DNA of 16,816 nt. Source: Candidatus Saccharimonadota bacterium (GTDB lineage: Bacteria; Patescibacteriota; Saccharimonadia; Saccharimonadales; UBA10212). This document shows, piece by piece, positions 6,786-12,435 of this stretch; the stretch's first letter is position 1, and each line of letters opens with the position of its first letter. The position numbers and the translations under genes were made by a program. The DNA lies in assembly GCA_028288985.1 (NCBI GenBank), contig JAQGHE010000039.1, positions 1 through 16,816 on the forward strand. The letters are read 5' to 3'. A model generated the notes under the pieces. That model was not told the origin of the DNA. It did no database searches and was given only the letters and a program-made list of their open reading frames with translations.

Positions 6786-7268
6786 GTGGCAATAAATCCA
6801 GAAATTACTACAGTGGATCAGGCAGCAGAAAGAGATTTAAAACGTCTAGGCTCTATCGGCCACGCAGCAATGCTCTTACGGGGCGAGTCTAGTCGGTTAT
6901 ATCACGGCATCCAGGAGTCGGGTGAACGTATCGGTGGAAGTCTGGTTAGAGTTTTTGAAGCACCAGAGGAACAATCTATTTTGGTTAAGGCCAAAGACAA
7001 CGAAACGCCGTTACCCATGGAGTATATTTTCGAGGACGGTAATACCATGAGAATAACACCAGAAGAAAAAGGGTATAGCGATTCAGTTATTATCGGCTCG
7101 GATGGAAGAACGGCTTACCTTGGGAATTTAATAAACATTGATGAGAAAAGCGGCAATTTATGGGTCTATGGAGAGTCAGGCGACACGCGAGTTCGCTATA
7201 GCCTCGACACTACTATGTCTTTGGAGACTAAAGAGATGTTGGCGCACCAATACCAACTAGGGCAGTAG
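6786..7268 (+). CDS. Hypothetical protein, 160 aa
   Basis: I do not recognise a family. It is a soluble acidic protein. Residues 1-50 are predicted helical (VDQAAERDLKRLGSIGHAAMLLRGESSRLYHG). The rest looks β-rich, with repeated turns (FEDGNTMRITPEEKG, IGSDGRTAYLG, DEKSGNLWVYGES). There is no signal peptide or membrane segment. The start is GTG 6786 with AGAGG at 6774-6778, 7 nt upstream. It follows glyA by 52 bp in the same direction and could be co-transcribed. Its 3' end overlaps the convergent murB by 12 bp. The reading frame is uninterrupted, which supports a real gene. Confidence 0.65.
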   Translation: MAINPEITTVDQAAERDLKRLGSIGHAAMLLRGESSRLYHGIQESGERIGGSLVRVFEAPEEQSILVKAKDNETPLPMEYIFEDGNTMRITPEEKGYSDSVIIGSDGRTAYLGNLINIDEKSGNLWVYGESGDTRVRYSLDTTMSLETKEMLAHQYQLGQ

Positions 7269-8285
7269 TTCGGGTTCTTGCTCTAGCACTACGCCAAAAA
7301 GTTCGTCTACTTTGAAGATAATTTTTTGCCTGAAGGCCAGCAGATCGGCCGTAGAGCGGGCATGTTCGTTTACCAGCACCAGCGCCTGCTTTTCCCATGT
7401 CGCCATGCCGGTATCTTCATCATGAACGCCTTTAAATCCGGCATTTTCAACTAACCAACCGGCGGCGATCTTAACCTTTCCCTTACCCGCGGGCCAGCCT
7501 TTAATGTCAGGGTGCTGGCTCTTTAGCTCGTCAAACCGGGACTGGCTTATGATGGGGTTAGTAAAAAAGGAACCATTATTGGCCACCGTCCGCCAATCCG
7601 GCAGCTTGCTGCTGCGGATAGCGATAACGGCCTCCCGGATGTTGGCTGGAGTGAAGTCTGTAACACCATGTTCGTCCAAGTACGCCTGCAAAGCATCGTA
7701 AAAGGGGGGCGCCGGCCGTGATTTATTTAATCGCAGGACGACATGAGTGATCATGTAGCGGCCCTTGTCGCTGGATTTGAAGCGGCTGCTTCGATAGCTA
7801 AACTTGCAGCTCTCGTTTAGTATCGATTCAAAACAATCATTCTGCGTATCATAAACCCCGACTTCTTTCAGAGTGTCGGCCAGCTCCGCGCCGTAGGCCC
7901 CAATATTCTGAACTGGTGCGGCACCGACTGTGCCCGGAATCAATGATAAGAATTCAATGCCGCTCAAGTCTTTGCTTACCGCCCAAGCAACGGCTTCATC
8001 CCAGTTCTCGCCGCCGCCCAGAATAACAGTTGCCGAGGTTTCGTCTTCGGCGACAATCTCTTTGCCTGGGATATTATTAACTATTACTAAACCGTCAAAA
8101 CCTTCATCCCGCCAGACGATATTGCTTCCCTGGCCGATGATTATAAATTTTAGCTGGCGTTCTTTTGCCCAGTTAACGATTTCCTGAAGTTCCGTGTCGC
8201 TGCCGGCCTCTGCCAAATATCGGGCTTTGCCGCCTAGGCGCATCGTACTGTGGGTAGCCAGGCTTACGTCTTCTCTGATGTTCAT
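7257..8285 (-). CDS. murB: UDP-N-acetylenolpyruvoylglucosamine reductase
   Basis: This FAD/NADPH enzyme reduces the MurA product to UDP-MurNAc, the second step of cytoplasmic peptidoglycan precursor synthesis. The 342 residues are usual for type I (E. coli-like) MurB. Visible features are the FAD-binding IIGQGSNIVWRD (49-60), SLIPGTVGAAPVQNIGAYG (114-132), Y164-R165 in YRSSRFK, the proton-donor serine S239 in ANNGSFFTNP, and the C-terminal LEQEPEL. ATG 8285 is preceded on its strand by TATAAT (8298-8293) with 7 nt between, so the mRNA is probably leaderless. It diverges from the HTH-DUF3467 gene (start 8338); the two -10 elements are only 25 bp apart, so mutual regulation is plausible. Confidence 0.95.
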   Translation of the reverse strand: MNIREDVSLATHSTMRLGGKARYLAEAGSDTELQEIVNWAKERQLKFIIIGQGSNIVWRDEGFDGLVIVNNIPGKEIVAEDETSATVILGGGENWDEAVAWAVSKDLSGIEFLSLIPGTVGAAPVQNIGAYGAELADTLKEVGVYDTQNDCFESILNESCKFSYRSSRFKSSDKGRYMITHVVLRLNKSRPAPPFYDALQAYLDEHGVTDFTPANIREAVIAIRSSKLPDWRTVANNGSFFTNPIISQSRFDELKSQHPDIKGWPAGKGKVKIAAGWLVENAGFKGVHDEDTGMATWEKQALVLVNEHARSTADLLAFRQKIIFKVDELFGVVLEQEPELLP

Positions 8286-8292
8286 TAGCCTT

Positions 8293-8298
8293 ATTATA
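8293..8298 (-). promoter_or_regulatory. -10 element of murB, leaderless start
   Basis: TATAAT on the minus strand ends 7 nt before ATG 8285; no Shine-Dalgarno is present. Confidence 0.55.
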
Positions 8299-8323
8299 AC
8301 CAGACGCTTAAATTTAGTGGTGG

Positions 8324-8329
8324 TACAAT
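8324..8329 (+). promoter_or_regulatory. -10 element of the HTH-DUF3467 gene, leaderless start
   Basis: TACAAT ends 8 nt before ATG 8338 on the plus strand, facing away from the murB promoter. Confidence 0.45.
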
Positions 8330-8337
8330 ATTTATAT

Positions 8338-8859
8338 ATGAGAAGAATAGAGGGACCTTATCTTAGTTTAGGCAGGCAGCTTAAGGCCTTGCGCGCCCGT
8401 ACCAACGAATCTTTAGCGGAGGCTTCGGGAGCTGTTGAGATTGACGTAAAACAGCTGGCCAGCTACGAACTTGGCCAAGCCAGGCCTTCGGAGGACGTTC
8501 TACTTCTTCTGATTAGCCACTTCGAGGCCAAGGACGATGAAGCGGTTAAAATCTGGGAAATGGCCGGCTATGGAGCGGCCGTTGTTCAAACTCAACCCGT
8601 AAGCCAGGGCGGCGATAACCGCATCATGTTTACCGATGTAGTGGACGTGACGGTTAACAACTACGGCGTAGTCATGAACTTTATGCAGGGAGCTGGTCCC
8701 AACAGCCCTCCGGCCAGTATCGCCCGTGTGGGCATGAGCCGCGAGCATGCCAAAAGCGTCCTGCAGATATTGCAGCTTACTTTGTCTCAGACGGAGCAGA
8801 ACGTTAAAGGCCGCCGGATGATTAGCCCCGGCAGCCAGCCCGAAAACAAAAACTCCTAG
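8338..8859 (+). CDS. XRE-family HTH regulator with C-terminal DUF3467-like domain
   Basis: 173 residues. Residues 10-75 form an XRE-type helix-turn-helix (LGRQLKALRARTNESLAEAS, then QLASYELGQARPSEDVLL). Residues about 95-155 resemble DUF3467: a β-hairpin FTDVVDVTVNNYGVVMNF followed by ARVGMSREHAKSVLQILQ and a final helix. DUF3467 is a small domain of unknown role in many bacteria. I chose ATG 8338, just after the -10 element; the upstream extension to 8194 would run inside murB on the opposite strand. It diverges from murB, so control of murB or of itself is a reasonable inference. With HTH-MurA, this is the second HTH protein tied to wall synthesis here. Confidence 0.78.
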   Translation: MRRIEGPYLSLGRQLKALRARTNESLAEASGAVEIDVKQLASYELGQARPSEDVLLLLISHFEAKDDEAVKIWEMAGYGAAVVQTQPVSQGGDNRIMFTDVVDVTVNNYGVVMNFMQGAGPNSPPASIARVGMSREHAKSVLQILQLTLSQTEQNVKGRRMISPGSQPENKNS

Positions 8860-8864
8860 ATTGC

Positions 8865-8870
8865 TATAAT
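8865..8870 (+). promoter_or_regulatory. Candidate -10 element upstream of tRNA-Arg(CCG)
   Basis: A perfect TATAAT lies 43 nt before the tRNA 5' end, which implies a 5' leader of about 35 nt removed by RNase P. The -35 is not clear. Confidence 0.4.
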
Positions 8871-8913
8871 TACTCTGGTTCTTGTAAAGTTCTGTTTTTT
8901 GCAAAAAGGATGC

Positions 8914-8990
8914 GCACCCGTAGCTCAGCTGGATAGAGCGTTGGTTTCCGGTACCAAAGGTCGTAGGTTCAAATCCTGTCGGGTGTACCA
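8914..8990 (+). tRNA. tRNA-Arg (anticodon CCG)
   Basis: The acceptor GCACCCG (8914-8920) pairs with CGGGTGT (8980-8986) through a G·U first pair. The anticodon stem TTGGT/ACCAA encloses TTCCGGT, giving CCG. Discriminator A and CCA end at 8990. Its last 25 nt recur as a direct copy at 9145-9171, and its T-arm recurs inverted at 9043-9059. This marks the left edge of the cassette-like region. Confidence 0.95.
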
Positions 8991-9059
8991 AATAAAGTGC
9001 CCGTCCTAGTGACGGGTATTTTATTTGGTAGCGCATCTTAGTGATTTGAACCTACGACC
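8959..9059 (+). repeat. Long inverted repeat covering the tRNA-Arg(CCG) 3' half and its terminator
   Basis: Bases 8986-9005, starting at the TACCA of the tRNA end, pair without a break with 9011-9030 (20 bp, two G·T pairs, loop CTAGT). Further out, 8959-8975 (the tRNA T-arm) is the exact reverse complement of 9043-9059 (17 bp). Only a 10/12-nt internal bulge separates the two stems. The inner stem with its T-rich 3' arm probably works as a terminator. The outer arm is an inverted copy of tRNA sequence, which a terminator does not need. Confidence 0.75.
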
Positions 9060-9064
9060 GTAGG

Positions 9065-9093
9065 CATAAACAGCCGGTGGCTGTTTATGTTTT
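9065..9093 (+). terminator. Rho-independent terminator
   Basis: CATAAACAGCC (9065-9075) and GGCTGTTTATG (9079-9089) form an 11-bp perfect stem with loop GGT, followed by TTTT. It lies between the tRNA and the 423-aa gene and would insulate the array from tRNA transcription. Confidence 0.75.
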
Positions 9094-9144
9094 CCTTGCT
9101 TGGCCGAGGAGAAATTTTAATTTCGCACGAGCAATGGTTATTCT

Positions 9145-9171
9145 GGTTCAAATCCTGTCGGGTGTACCAAA
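9145..9171 (+). repeat. 27-bp direct copy of the tRNA-Arg(CCG) 3' end
   Basis: This stretch is identical to 8966-8992, from GGTTCAAATCC through GTACCAAA. It has no tRNA 5' half. Such a copy is what integration at a tRNA 3' end leaves behind (att-like direct repeat). It precedes the promoter of the 423-aa gene. Confidence 0.8.
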
Positions 9172-9205
9172 CATTAATATAAGCACAGTCGATAAATGCT
9201 TAACC

Positions 9206-9234
9206 TTGCAAAGTATATGTAGTGTCTTAATAAT
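9206..9234 (+). promoter_or_regulatory. Promoter of the 423-aa gene, leaderless start
   Basis: TTGCAA (9206-9211) and TAATAAT (9228-9234) are spaced 16-17 nt apart. The -10 ends 7 nt before ATG 9242. Confidence 0.5.
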
Positions 9235-9241
9235 GTCTCTC

Positions 9242-10513
9242 ATGAGTACTTATGAGAGTAGTATGAAGCGAGCTGAACAAGAGCCAGAATTTGATTATTT
9301 TGCTGTTCAAAGGCCTAAAAAACCCAAACAAGAAATCGGTATGTATATTGCCGAACACGGTTTTATGGTCCCTCTCATAAACTCTCAGACCGAATGGCAA
9401 CAAGCTTATGACGATGGAGTATCTATGCTTCGGAGTGAAATGCCTCAAGACTATGATGGCTTGTCAGGATTACTAGGAACCGAATTAGTCACCATACCTG
9501 ATAGAAGTATGTCCTGGTCGACTCTTGATGAGGAAATAGACCCTGAACTCTATCGGAAAGTACGGGATGGTGAAGTAGATCCTACTGAATATATGATGAA
9601 TTTAAGGGGGTATAGAAACTGGTCCAATGAAATTGAAAGAGTACAGGAAATTGCCAGGCGTTTCGGTAATGTAATTTTAGACTTTAGTGATGTAAGCGCA
9701 AGCCAATGGAGGCGTGTTCCTGGTACTAATGTTACGGTCTTTGGTGATCCTAATGTAGATGGAAGATACCATTTCGGGGTAAGACCTCTACACCCTACAC
9801 TTGGAGGTTACCAAGCTATAGGAGGCTATCAGTTCGAGAAAGATGAATATCATATACCCCAAGAATTTAGAAAGCACGACCAACCTTTTGTAGCATCCCC
9901 GTTTGTAGAATTTTATGAACAAATTCGCAGCTTGCCTGCATTTGATAACACTAGAAACCCAGTATTAGAACTGCAGCAAGATGCGGATGGCAATATACAT
10001 TTTCTGCAGTTATTAAAAACACCTCAAAAAAGAAATTTCATTGAGCCATTTGATCTGCCATCTTCGCCTGATACTGTCCGGCTAACTAATGTGCGTGGCA
10101 TAACTCCAGAAGAAGGAGCTGAACTAAGGTTATTCATAGAACCTGACTATCTGACTCCAGGTATGGAAGGACAAGCAATATTCTGCGGTTTAATTAAACC
10201 TTTGGGACTTGAAGTTCAATTAGCTTCGCAAACGGCAGCATTTATACTTCACGAAGCTTACGTTAGCTTTAAAGATAATCATTTTGATAGCTCACCTATG
10301 TTTCGCCCTCCTTTAGCCGCAGGTTTAGAGGGCTGTCACAATAGTCCTCCAGCAGCTTTAGAAAAAGTTGATGAGCTGGTAGATTTTGTAGAGTCTGGTC
10401 CTAGGTACTCAGATGCTGTCTCATACGTAGACATAAAAGTAACGTCTAACGGACTTGAGGCAGCTATAGAAAGTGATTGGGATATAAAAATTGCGCTATA
10501 TGATGAAATATGA
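9242..10513 (+). CDS. Hypothetical protein, 423 aa, cassette gene
   Basis: I cannot assign a family. It is a soluble acidic protein without signal peptide or membrane segments. Near residues 235-255 the stretch LELQQDADGNIHFLQLLKT, followed by FIEPFDLP, recalls the substrate-binding edge of PEP/pyruvate-binding (ATP-grasp-like) domains, where E-Q-DG-LQ patterns occur; this is weak. The region around 140-200 (RVQEIARRFGNVILDFSD) looks like an α/β domain. I chose ATG 9242 because a -10 hexamer lies 7 nt upstream; ATG 9233 is three codons earlier and would overlap the -10. Codon use is more A/T-rich than in the core genes. It is the first gene of the array, preceded by a tRNA-end copy and followed, 57 nt after the stop, by the first 30-bp repeat. 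Confidence 0.75.
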   Translation: MSTYESSMKRAEQEPEFDYFAVQRPKKPKQEIGMYIAEHGFMVPLINSQTEWQQAYDDGVSMLRSEMPQDYDGLSGLLGTELVTIPDRSMSWSTLDEEIDPELYRKVRDGEVDPTEYMMNLRGYRNWSNEIERVQEIARRFGNVILDFSDVSASQWRRVPGTNVTVFGDPNVDGRYHFGVRPLHPTLGGYQAIGGYQFEKDEYHIPQEFRKHDQPFVASPFVEFYEQIRSLPAFDNTRNPVLELQQDADGNIHFLQLLKTPQKRNFIEPFDLPSSPDTVRLTNVRGITPEEGAELRLFIEPDYLTPGMEGQAIFCGLIKPLGLEVQLASQTAAFILHEAYVSFKDNHFDSSPMFRPPLAAGLEGCHNSPPAALEKVDELVDFVESGPRYSDAVSYVDIKVTSNGLEAAIESDWDIKIALYDEI

Positions 10514-10570
10514 CAAGTGTATAACGCAGACTTTGATGATCTGAGTTAAGAGTAAGTAAAGTTAAATTGA

Positions 10571-10600
10571 GGTTCTAACCTTGTTCAGTGTGCTGTACCA
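10571..10600 (+). repeat. Cassette repeat copy A
   Basis: TTCTAAC (10573-10579) and GCTGTACC (10592-10599) are separated by exactly 12 nt, as in the other four copies; it differs from the consensus at one of 30 positions. TCTAAC is answered by GTTAGA at 10646-10651 downstream, and GTTAGAT fits the integron R' consensus GTTRRRY. It begins 57 nt after the stop of the 423-aa gene. Confidence 0.75.
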
Positions 10601-10639
10601 ATGAAAAGGCCGGACCTTGTGTCCGGTCTTTTCATTGGT
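10597..10639 (+). terminator. 19-bp hairpin after repeat A, terminator-like
   Basis: Bases 10597-10615, starting at the ACCA of the repeat, pair with 10621-10639 without a break (one G·T), with loop CTTGT. The 3' arm holds CTTTTC, but no U-tract follows it. It closely mirrors the 20-bp, 5-nt-loop hairpin that starts at the TACCA of tRNA-Arg(CCG). Confidence 0.6.
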
Positions 10640-10640
10640 C

Positions 10641-10777
10641 TTCTCGTTAGATTGGTACTAAGACCGCGACAGCTTTAGCTGGCGCTAGGTCGTAAGGGTC
10701 GGCGCCAAGAAGCCGCACGCAGATGCTTGCATCGAGCACGGTGCCTGCGCACGATGTCAATCCTGCCGGGTGTACCA
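10641..10777 (+). other. GC-rich structured intergenic segment ending in a tRNA-Arg 3'-end copy
   Basis: No open frame is convincing here. GC is about 60% by hand count, well above the neighbouring cassette genes. It contains several short inverted repeats: GGTCTT/AAGACC (10637-10642 with 10660-10665), CAGC/GCTG, TGGCGC/GCGCCA and GATGC/GCATC. It ends in CAATCCTGCCGGGTGTACCA (10758-10777), a diverged copy of the tRNA-Arg(CCG) 3' end. It may be a decayed tRNA, a structured RNA or a recombination remnant. Confidence 0.45.
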
Positions 10778-10790
10778 AGCATAAGCAGCA

Positions 10791-10819
10791 TAGACAGTTT
10801 TCGCTTCATTAATTACAAT
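10791..10819 (+). promoter_or_regulatory. Promoter of the membrane-anchored cassette gene, leaderless start
   Basis: TAGACA (10791-10796), a 17-nt spacer and TACAAT (10814-10819) form the best promoter in the array. The -10 ends 6 nt before ATG 10826. Confidence 0.65.
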
Positions 10820-10825
10820 TCTCAT

Positions 10826-11431
10826 ATGAATGAAAAAACAAAAAATATGCACAGTTGGACCCGCAAAAAGATTACTCTTACCATAACCGCGATAACTCTG
10901 TTTTTATTTATACTCTTTGGCTCGATCCAAGCCTATAATCATATGAATTACTACAATAATGCTGCTGAACTGGCTAGTACTGCTCATATCCGGGAGCTGA
11001 TTTTAAGATCAGTGCGAGCGTTAAAGAAGGACGCTCCAGTGGATCCGCGTACCGGTGATATTTATTTCCCCGAAAGCCGACTCTTTTTGCCGGACCCCGG
11101 GCTATTACAGCCTCTCACATATTTATACGACAAAGGAAATGTTACCGATTCGCAAGGCGAGCTTAGTATAAGTACGTACCCTATTAGAGGCCCAGCGGCT
11201 TTTTACAACGCCCAGAATACCAAGGATCTGTTTGCAGCAGTTCCAAAACTTCAAGCATGCTCTCGGGGGATAAAAATAGTAACCAAGAAATTCCCTCAAA
11301 CTGACAACCAGAATGAATTAAAACAAACTGTTCACTTAAGTGACGGCGGAGATCTGTATGTTTATATAGAGAAGGATTGTCCAGAGCTTAACGAAACAAC
11401 AGCCCTATTTAAAAATCTGCAATCCTATTAG
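10826..11431 (+). CDS. Membrane-anchored hypothetical protein, 201 aa
   Basis: The protein starts with a short basic stretch (MNEKTKNMHSWTRKK) and one strong hydrophobic helix (about 16-38: ITLTITAITLFLFILFGSIQ). A polar domain of about 160 residues follows and would lie outside the membrane (N-in topology inferred from the lysines and arginines). Two cysteines, near residues 147 and 188, could form a disulfide. I recognise no family. The start is ATG 10826, since a -35/-10 pair places transcription there; the longer frame to 10727 runs into the tRNA-end copy. Repeat B begins 10 nt after the stop. Confidence 0.7.
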   Translation: MNEKTKNMHSWTRKKITLTITAITLFLFILFGSIQAYNHMNYYNNAAELASTAHIRELILRSVRALKKDAPVDPRTGDIYFPESRLFLPDPGLLQPLTYLYDKGNVTDSQGELSISTYPIRGPAAFYNAQNTKDLFAAVPKLQACSRGIKIVTKKFPQTDNQNELKQTVHLSDGGDLYVYIEKDCPELNETTALFKNLQSY

Positions 11432-11441
11432 ATAGCAGCAC

Positions 11442-11471
11442 GGTTCTGACCTGGTTCAGTGTGCTGTACCA
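11442..11471 (+). repeat. Cassette repeat copy B
   Basis: TTCTGAC (11444-11450) and GCTGTACC (11463-11470) are 12 nt apart; it differs from the consensus at one of 30 positions. It lies in the most complete palindrome of the set. CGGTTCTGAC (11441-11450) pairs with GTCAGAACCG (11492-11501), GGTTCAG (11453-11459) with CTGAACC (11475-11481), and TGTG with CACA inside. This nested two-box layout resembles an integron attC site (R''-L''-loop-L'-R'). Confidence 0.75.
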
Positions 11472-11481
11472 CATCTGAACC

Positions 11482-11510
11482 CTAATGAGACGTCAGAACC
11501 GGCGTCTCAT
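11482..11510 (+). terminator. Hairpin after repeat B
   Basis: AATGAGACG (11484-11492) and CGTCTCATT (11503-11511) form a 9-bp stem around a 10-nt loop, followed by TGCTATT. It is an alternative fold to the long palindrome of repeat B and could end transcription of the upstream gene. Confidence 0.45.
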
Positions 11511-11514
11511 TTGC

Positions 11515-11520
11515 TATTAT
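11515..11520 (+). promoter_or_regulatory. -10 element of the Nudix gene, leaderless start
   Basis: TATTAT ends 7 nt before ATG 11528, which is the original start of the Nudix gene before the frame break. Confidence 0.4.
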
Positions 11521-11527
11521 GTAGAAT

Positions 11528-12008
11528 ATGTCGATTCAAAAATTAGGTCCTGAAATCCTGCGAAAACATAAAGGTCTTCACTGGCATCGGAACTGTGTTC
11601 TTTTGCCACGACGGGCACGGGAATTTTCTTATGAATAAACGGAGCAAAAATACCCGTGATGAACAAGGTAAATGGGAAATAGCTGGTGGAGGTCTAAAGT
11701 GGGGCGTTACTGCCGAAGATAATGTACGACGGGAGATAAAAGAAGAATACGATGCTGATGCAAAAAACATTATCTTCATGGGATACCGCGACGTATTTAG
11801 AGAACTTGAGGATGGCACGCCTACTCATTGGTTAATGCTGGATTATGCTGTTGAAGTAAATCCATCCCAAGTAAAACGAAATGAGCCAGACATGTCCGAT
11901 GCAATCGATTGGTTCACATTAGATACCCAGCCATCACCCACTCATTCACAGCATAAGACACTCATAAATAAATACCACGACCAGCTTAAACAAATATTAA
12001 ACAACTAA
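11528..12008 (+). pseudogene. Nudix hydrolase with apparent 5' frameshift
   Basis: Nudix enzymes hydrolyse nucleoside diphosphates linked to other groups. The frame ending at 12008 holds the domain: VFTGIGTVFFCHDGHGNFL, RDEQGKWEIAGGG and the Nudix box around GGLKWGVTAED with REIKEEYDA. The REIKEE core is intact, but a Val replaces the usual first Glu of the box. This frame has no ATG before the domain; its first start is GTG 11595, which would drop the first β-strand. ATG 11528, after a well-placed -10, opens another frame reading MSIQKLGPEILRKHKG. That fits the expected N-terminus of CPR Nudix proteins and would join if one base were removed, or two added, near 11573. So it is a real gene broken by mutation or sequencing error, or one that frameshifts. 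Repeat C begins 3 nt after the stop. Confidence 0.7.
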
Positions 12009-12011
12009 CGT

Positions 12012-12041
12012 GGTTCTAACTTCGTATACTAAGCTGTACCA
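12012..12041 (+). repeat. Cassette repeat copy C
   Basis: TTCTAAC (12014-12020) and GCTGTACC (12033-12040) keep the 12-nt spacing, but the middle is diverged (23 of 30 match consensus). I see no GTTAGA-type partner downstream. The next gene's -10 follows within 11 nt. Confidence 0.65.
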
Positions 12042-12051
12042 AAATTTTTGA

Positions 12052-12057
12052 TATCAT
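12052..12057 (+). promoter_or_regulatory. -10 element of the SemiSWEET-like gene, leaderless start
   Basis: TATCAT ends 6 nt before ATG 12064. The matching -35 position falls inside repeat C. Confidence 0.35.
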
Positions 12058-12063
12058 TTTCAT

Positions 12064-12324
12064 ATGCCAAAACTAAATATAGTTGATACTATGGCTTACA
12101 CTGGTGGTTTAGCCGGAAATATCGCAGCCGTACCTCAGATAATAAAAGCCTGGCAAGGTCCTACGCCAGGCTTAGCTATATTAACTTGGGTACTGTTTAT
12201 TTGCGTGAACTTCACATGGTTGATCTATGCTATAAACAGAAAGCAAAGGCCTCTTTTAGTCACTCAAATTATTGGCATCTTTTTTAACACTGCGGTAGTC
12301 GTAGGTTGGCTGATAAATACATAG
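12064..12324 (+). CDS. SemiSWEET-like PQ-loop membrane protein
   Basis: This 86-residue protein has three membrane helices (about 10-28, 37-56 and 66-84), the usual size of bacterial SemiSWEETs. P24-Q25 in AAVPQIIKAW is the PQ-loop motif of helix 1. Helix 2 (LTWVLFICVNFTWLIYA) ends in the polar-aromatic pattern typical of the family, followed by the short loop NRKQRP. SemiSWEETs work as dimers and move sugars down gradients; related PQ-loop proteins move other solutes, so the substrate is open. It is a compact cassette: repeat C ends 22 nt before the ATG and repeat D starts 41 nt after the stop. Confidence 0.8.
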   Translation: MPKLNIVDTMAYTGGLAGNIAAVPQIIKAWQGPTPGLAILTWVLFICVNFTWLIYAINRKQRPLLVTQIIGIFFNTAVVVGWLINT

Positions 12325-12339
12325 TTAGGCTGACCTTGA

Positions 12340-12364
12340 ATTCGTTAGCAAAAGCTAGCTAATT
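12340..12364 (+). terminator. Hairpin before repeat D
   Basis: GAATTCGTTAGC and GCTAGCTAATTC can pair around AAAA with a small mismatch in the middle. It follows the SemiSWEET-like stop codon; a terminator role is possible, but there is no clear T-tract. Confidence 0.35.
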
Positions 12365-12365
12365 C

Positions 12366-12395
12366 GATTCTAACCTGGTTCAACGTGCTGTACCA
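12366..12395 (+). repeat. Cassette repeat copy D
   Basis: TTCTAAC (12368-12374) and GCTGTACC (12387-12394) are 12 nt apart; 27 of 30 bases match consensus. A small ATTTCT/AGAAAT hairpin (12395-12415) starts at the end of the repeat, again at the CCA. Confidence 0.72.
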
Positions 12396-12423
12396 TTTCT
12401 ATGTAATCGAGAAATTAGTTTGT

Positions 12424-12429
12424 TATCCT
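12424..12429 (+). promoter_or_regulatory. -10 element of the C39-like gene, leaderless start
   Basis: TATCCT ends 6 nt before ATG 12436. Confidence 0.35.
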
Positions 12430-12435
12430 GTATGA

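Noticed and set aside
8500..9036. 178-aa minus-strand ORF
   Set aside because: It reads through tRNA-Arg(CCG) and the HTH-DUF3467 gene antisense; a shadow frame.
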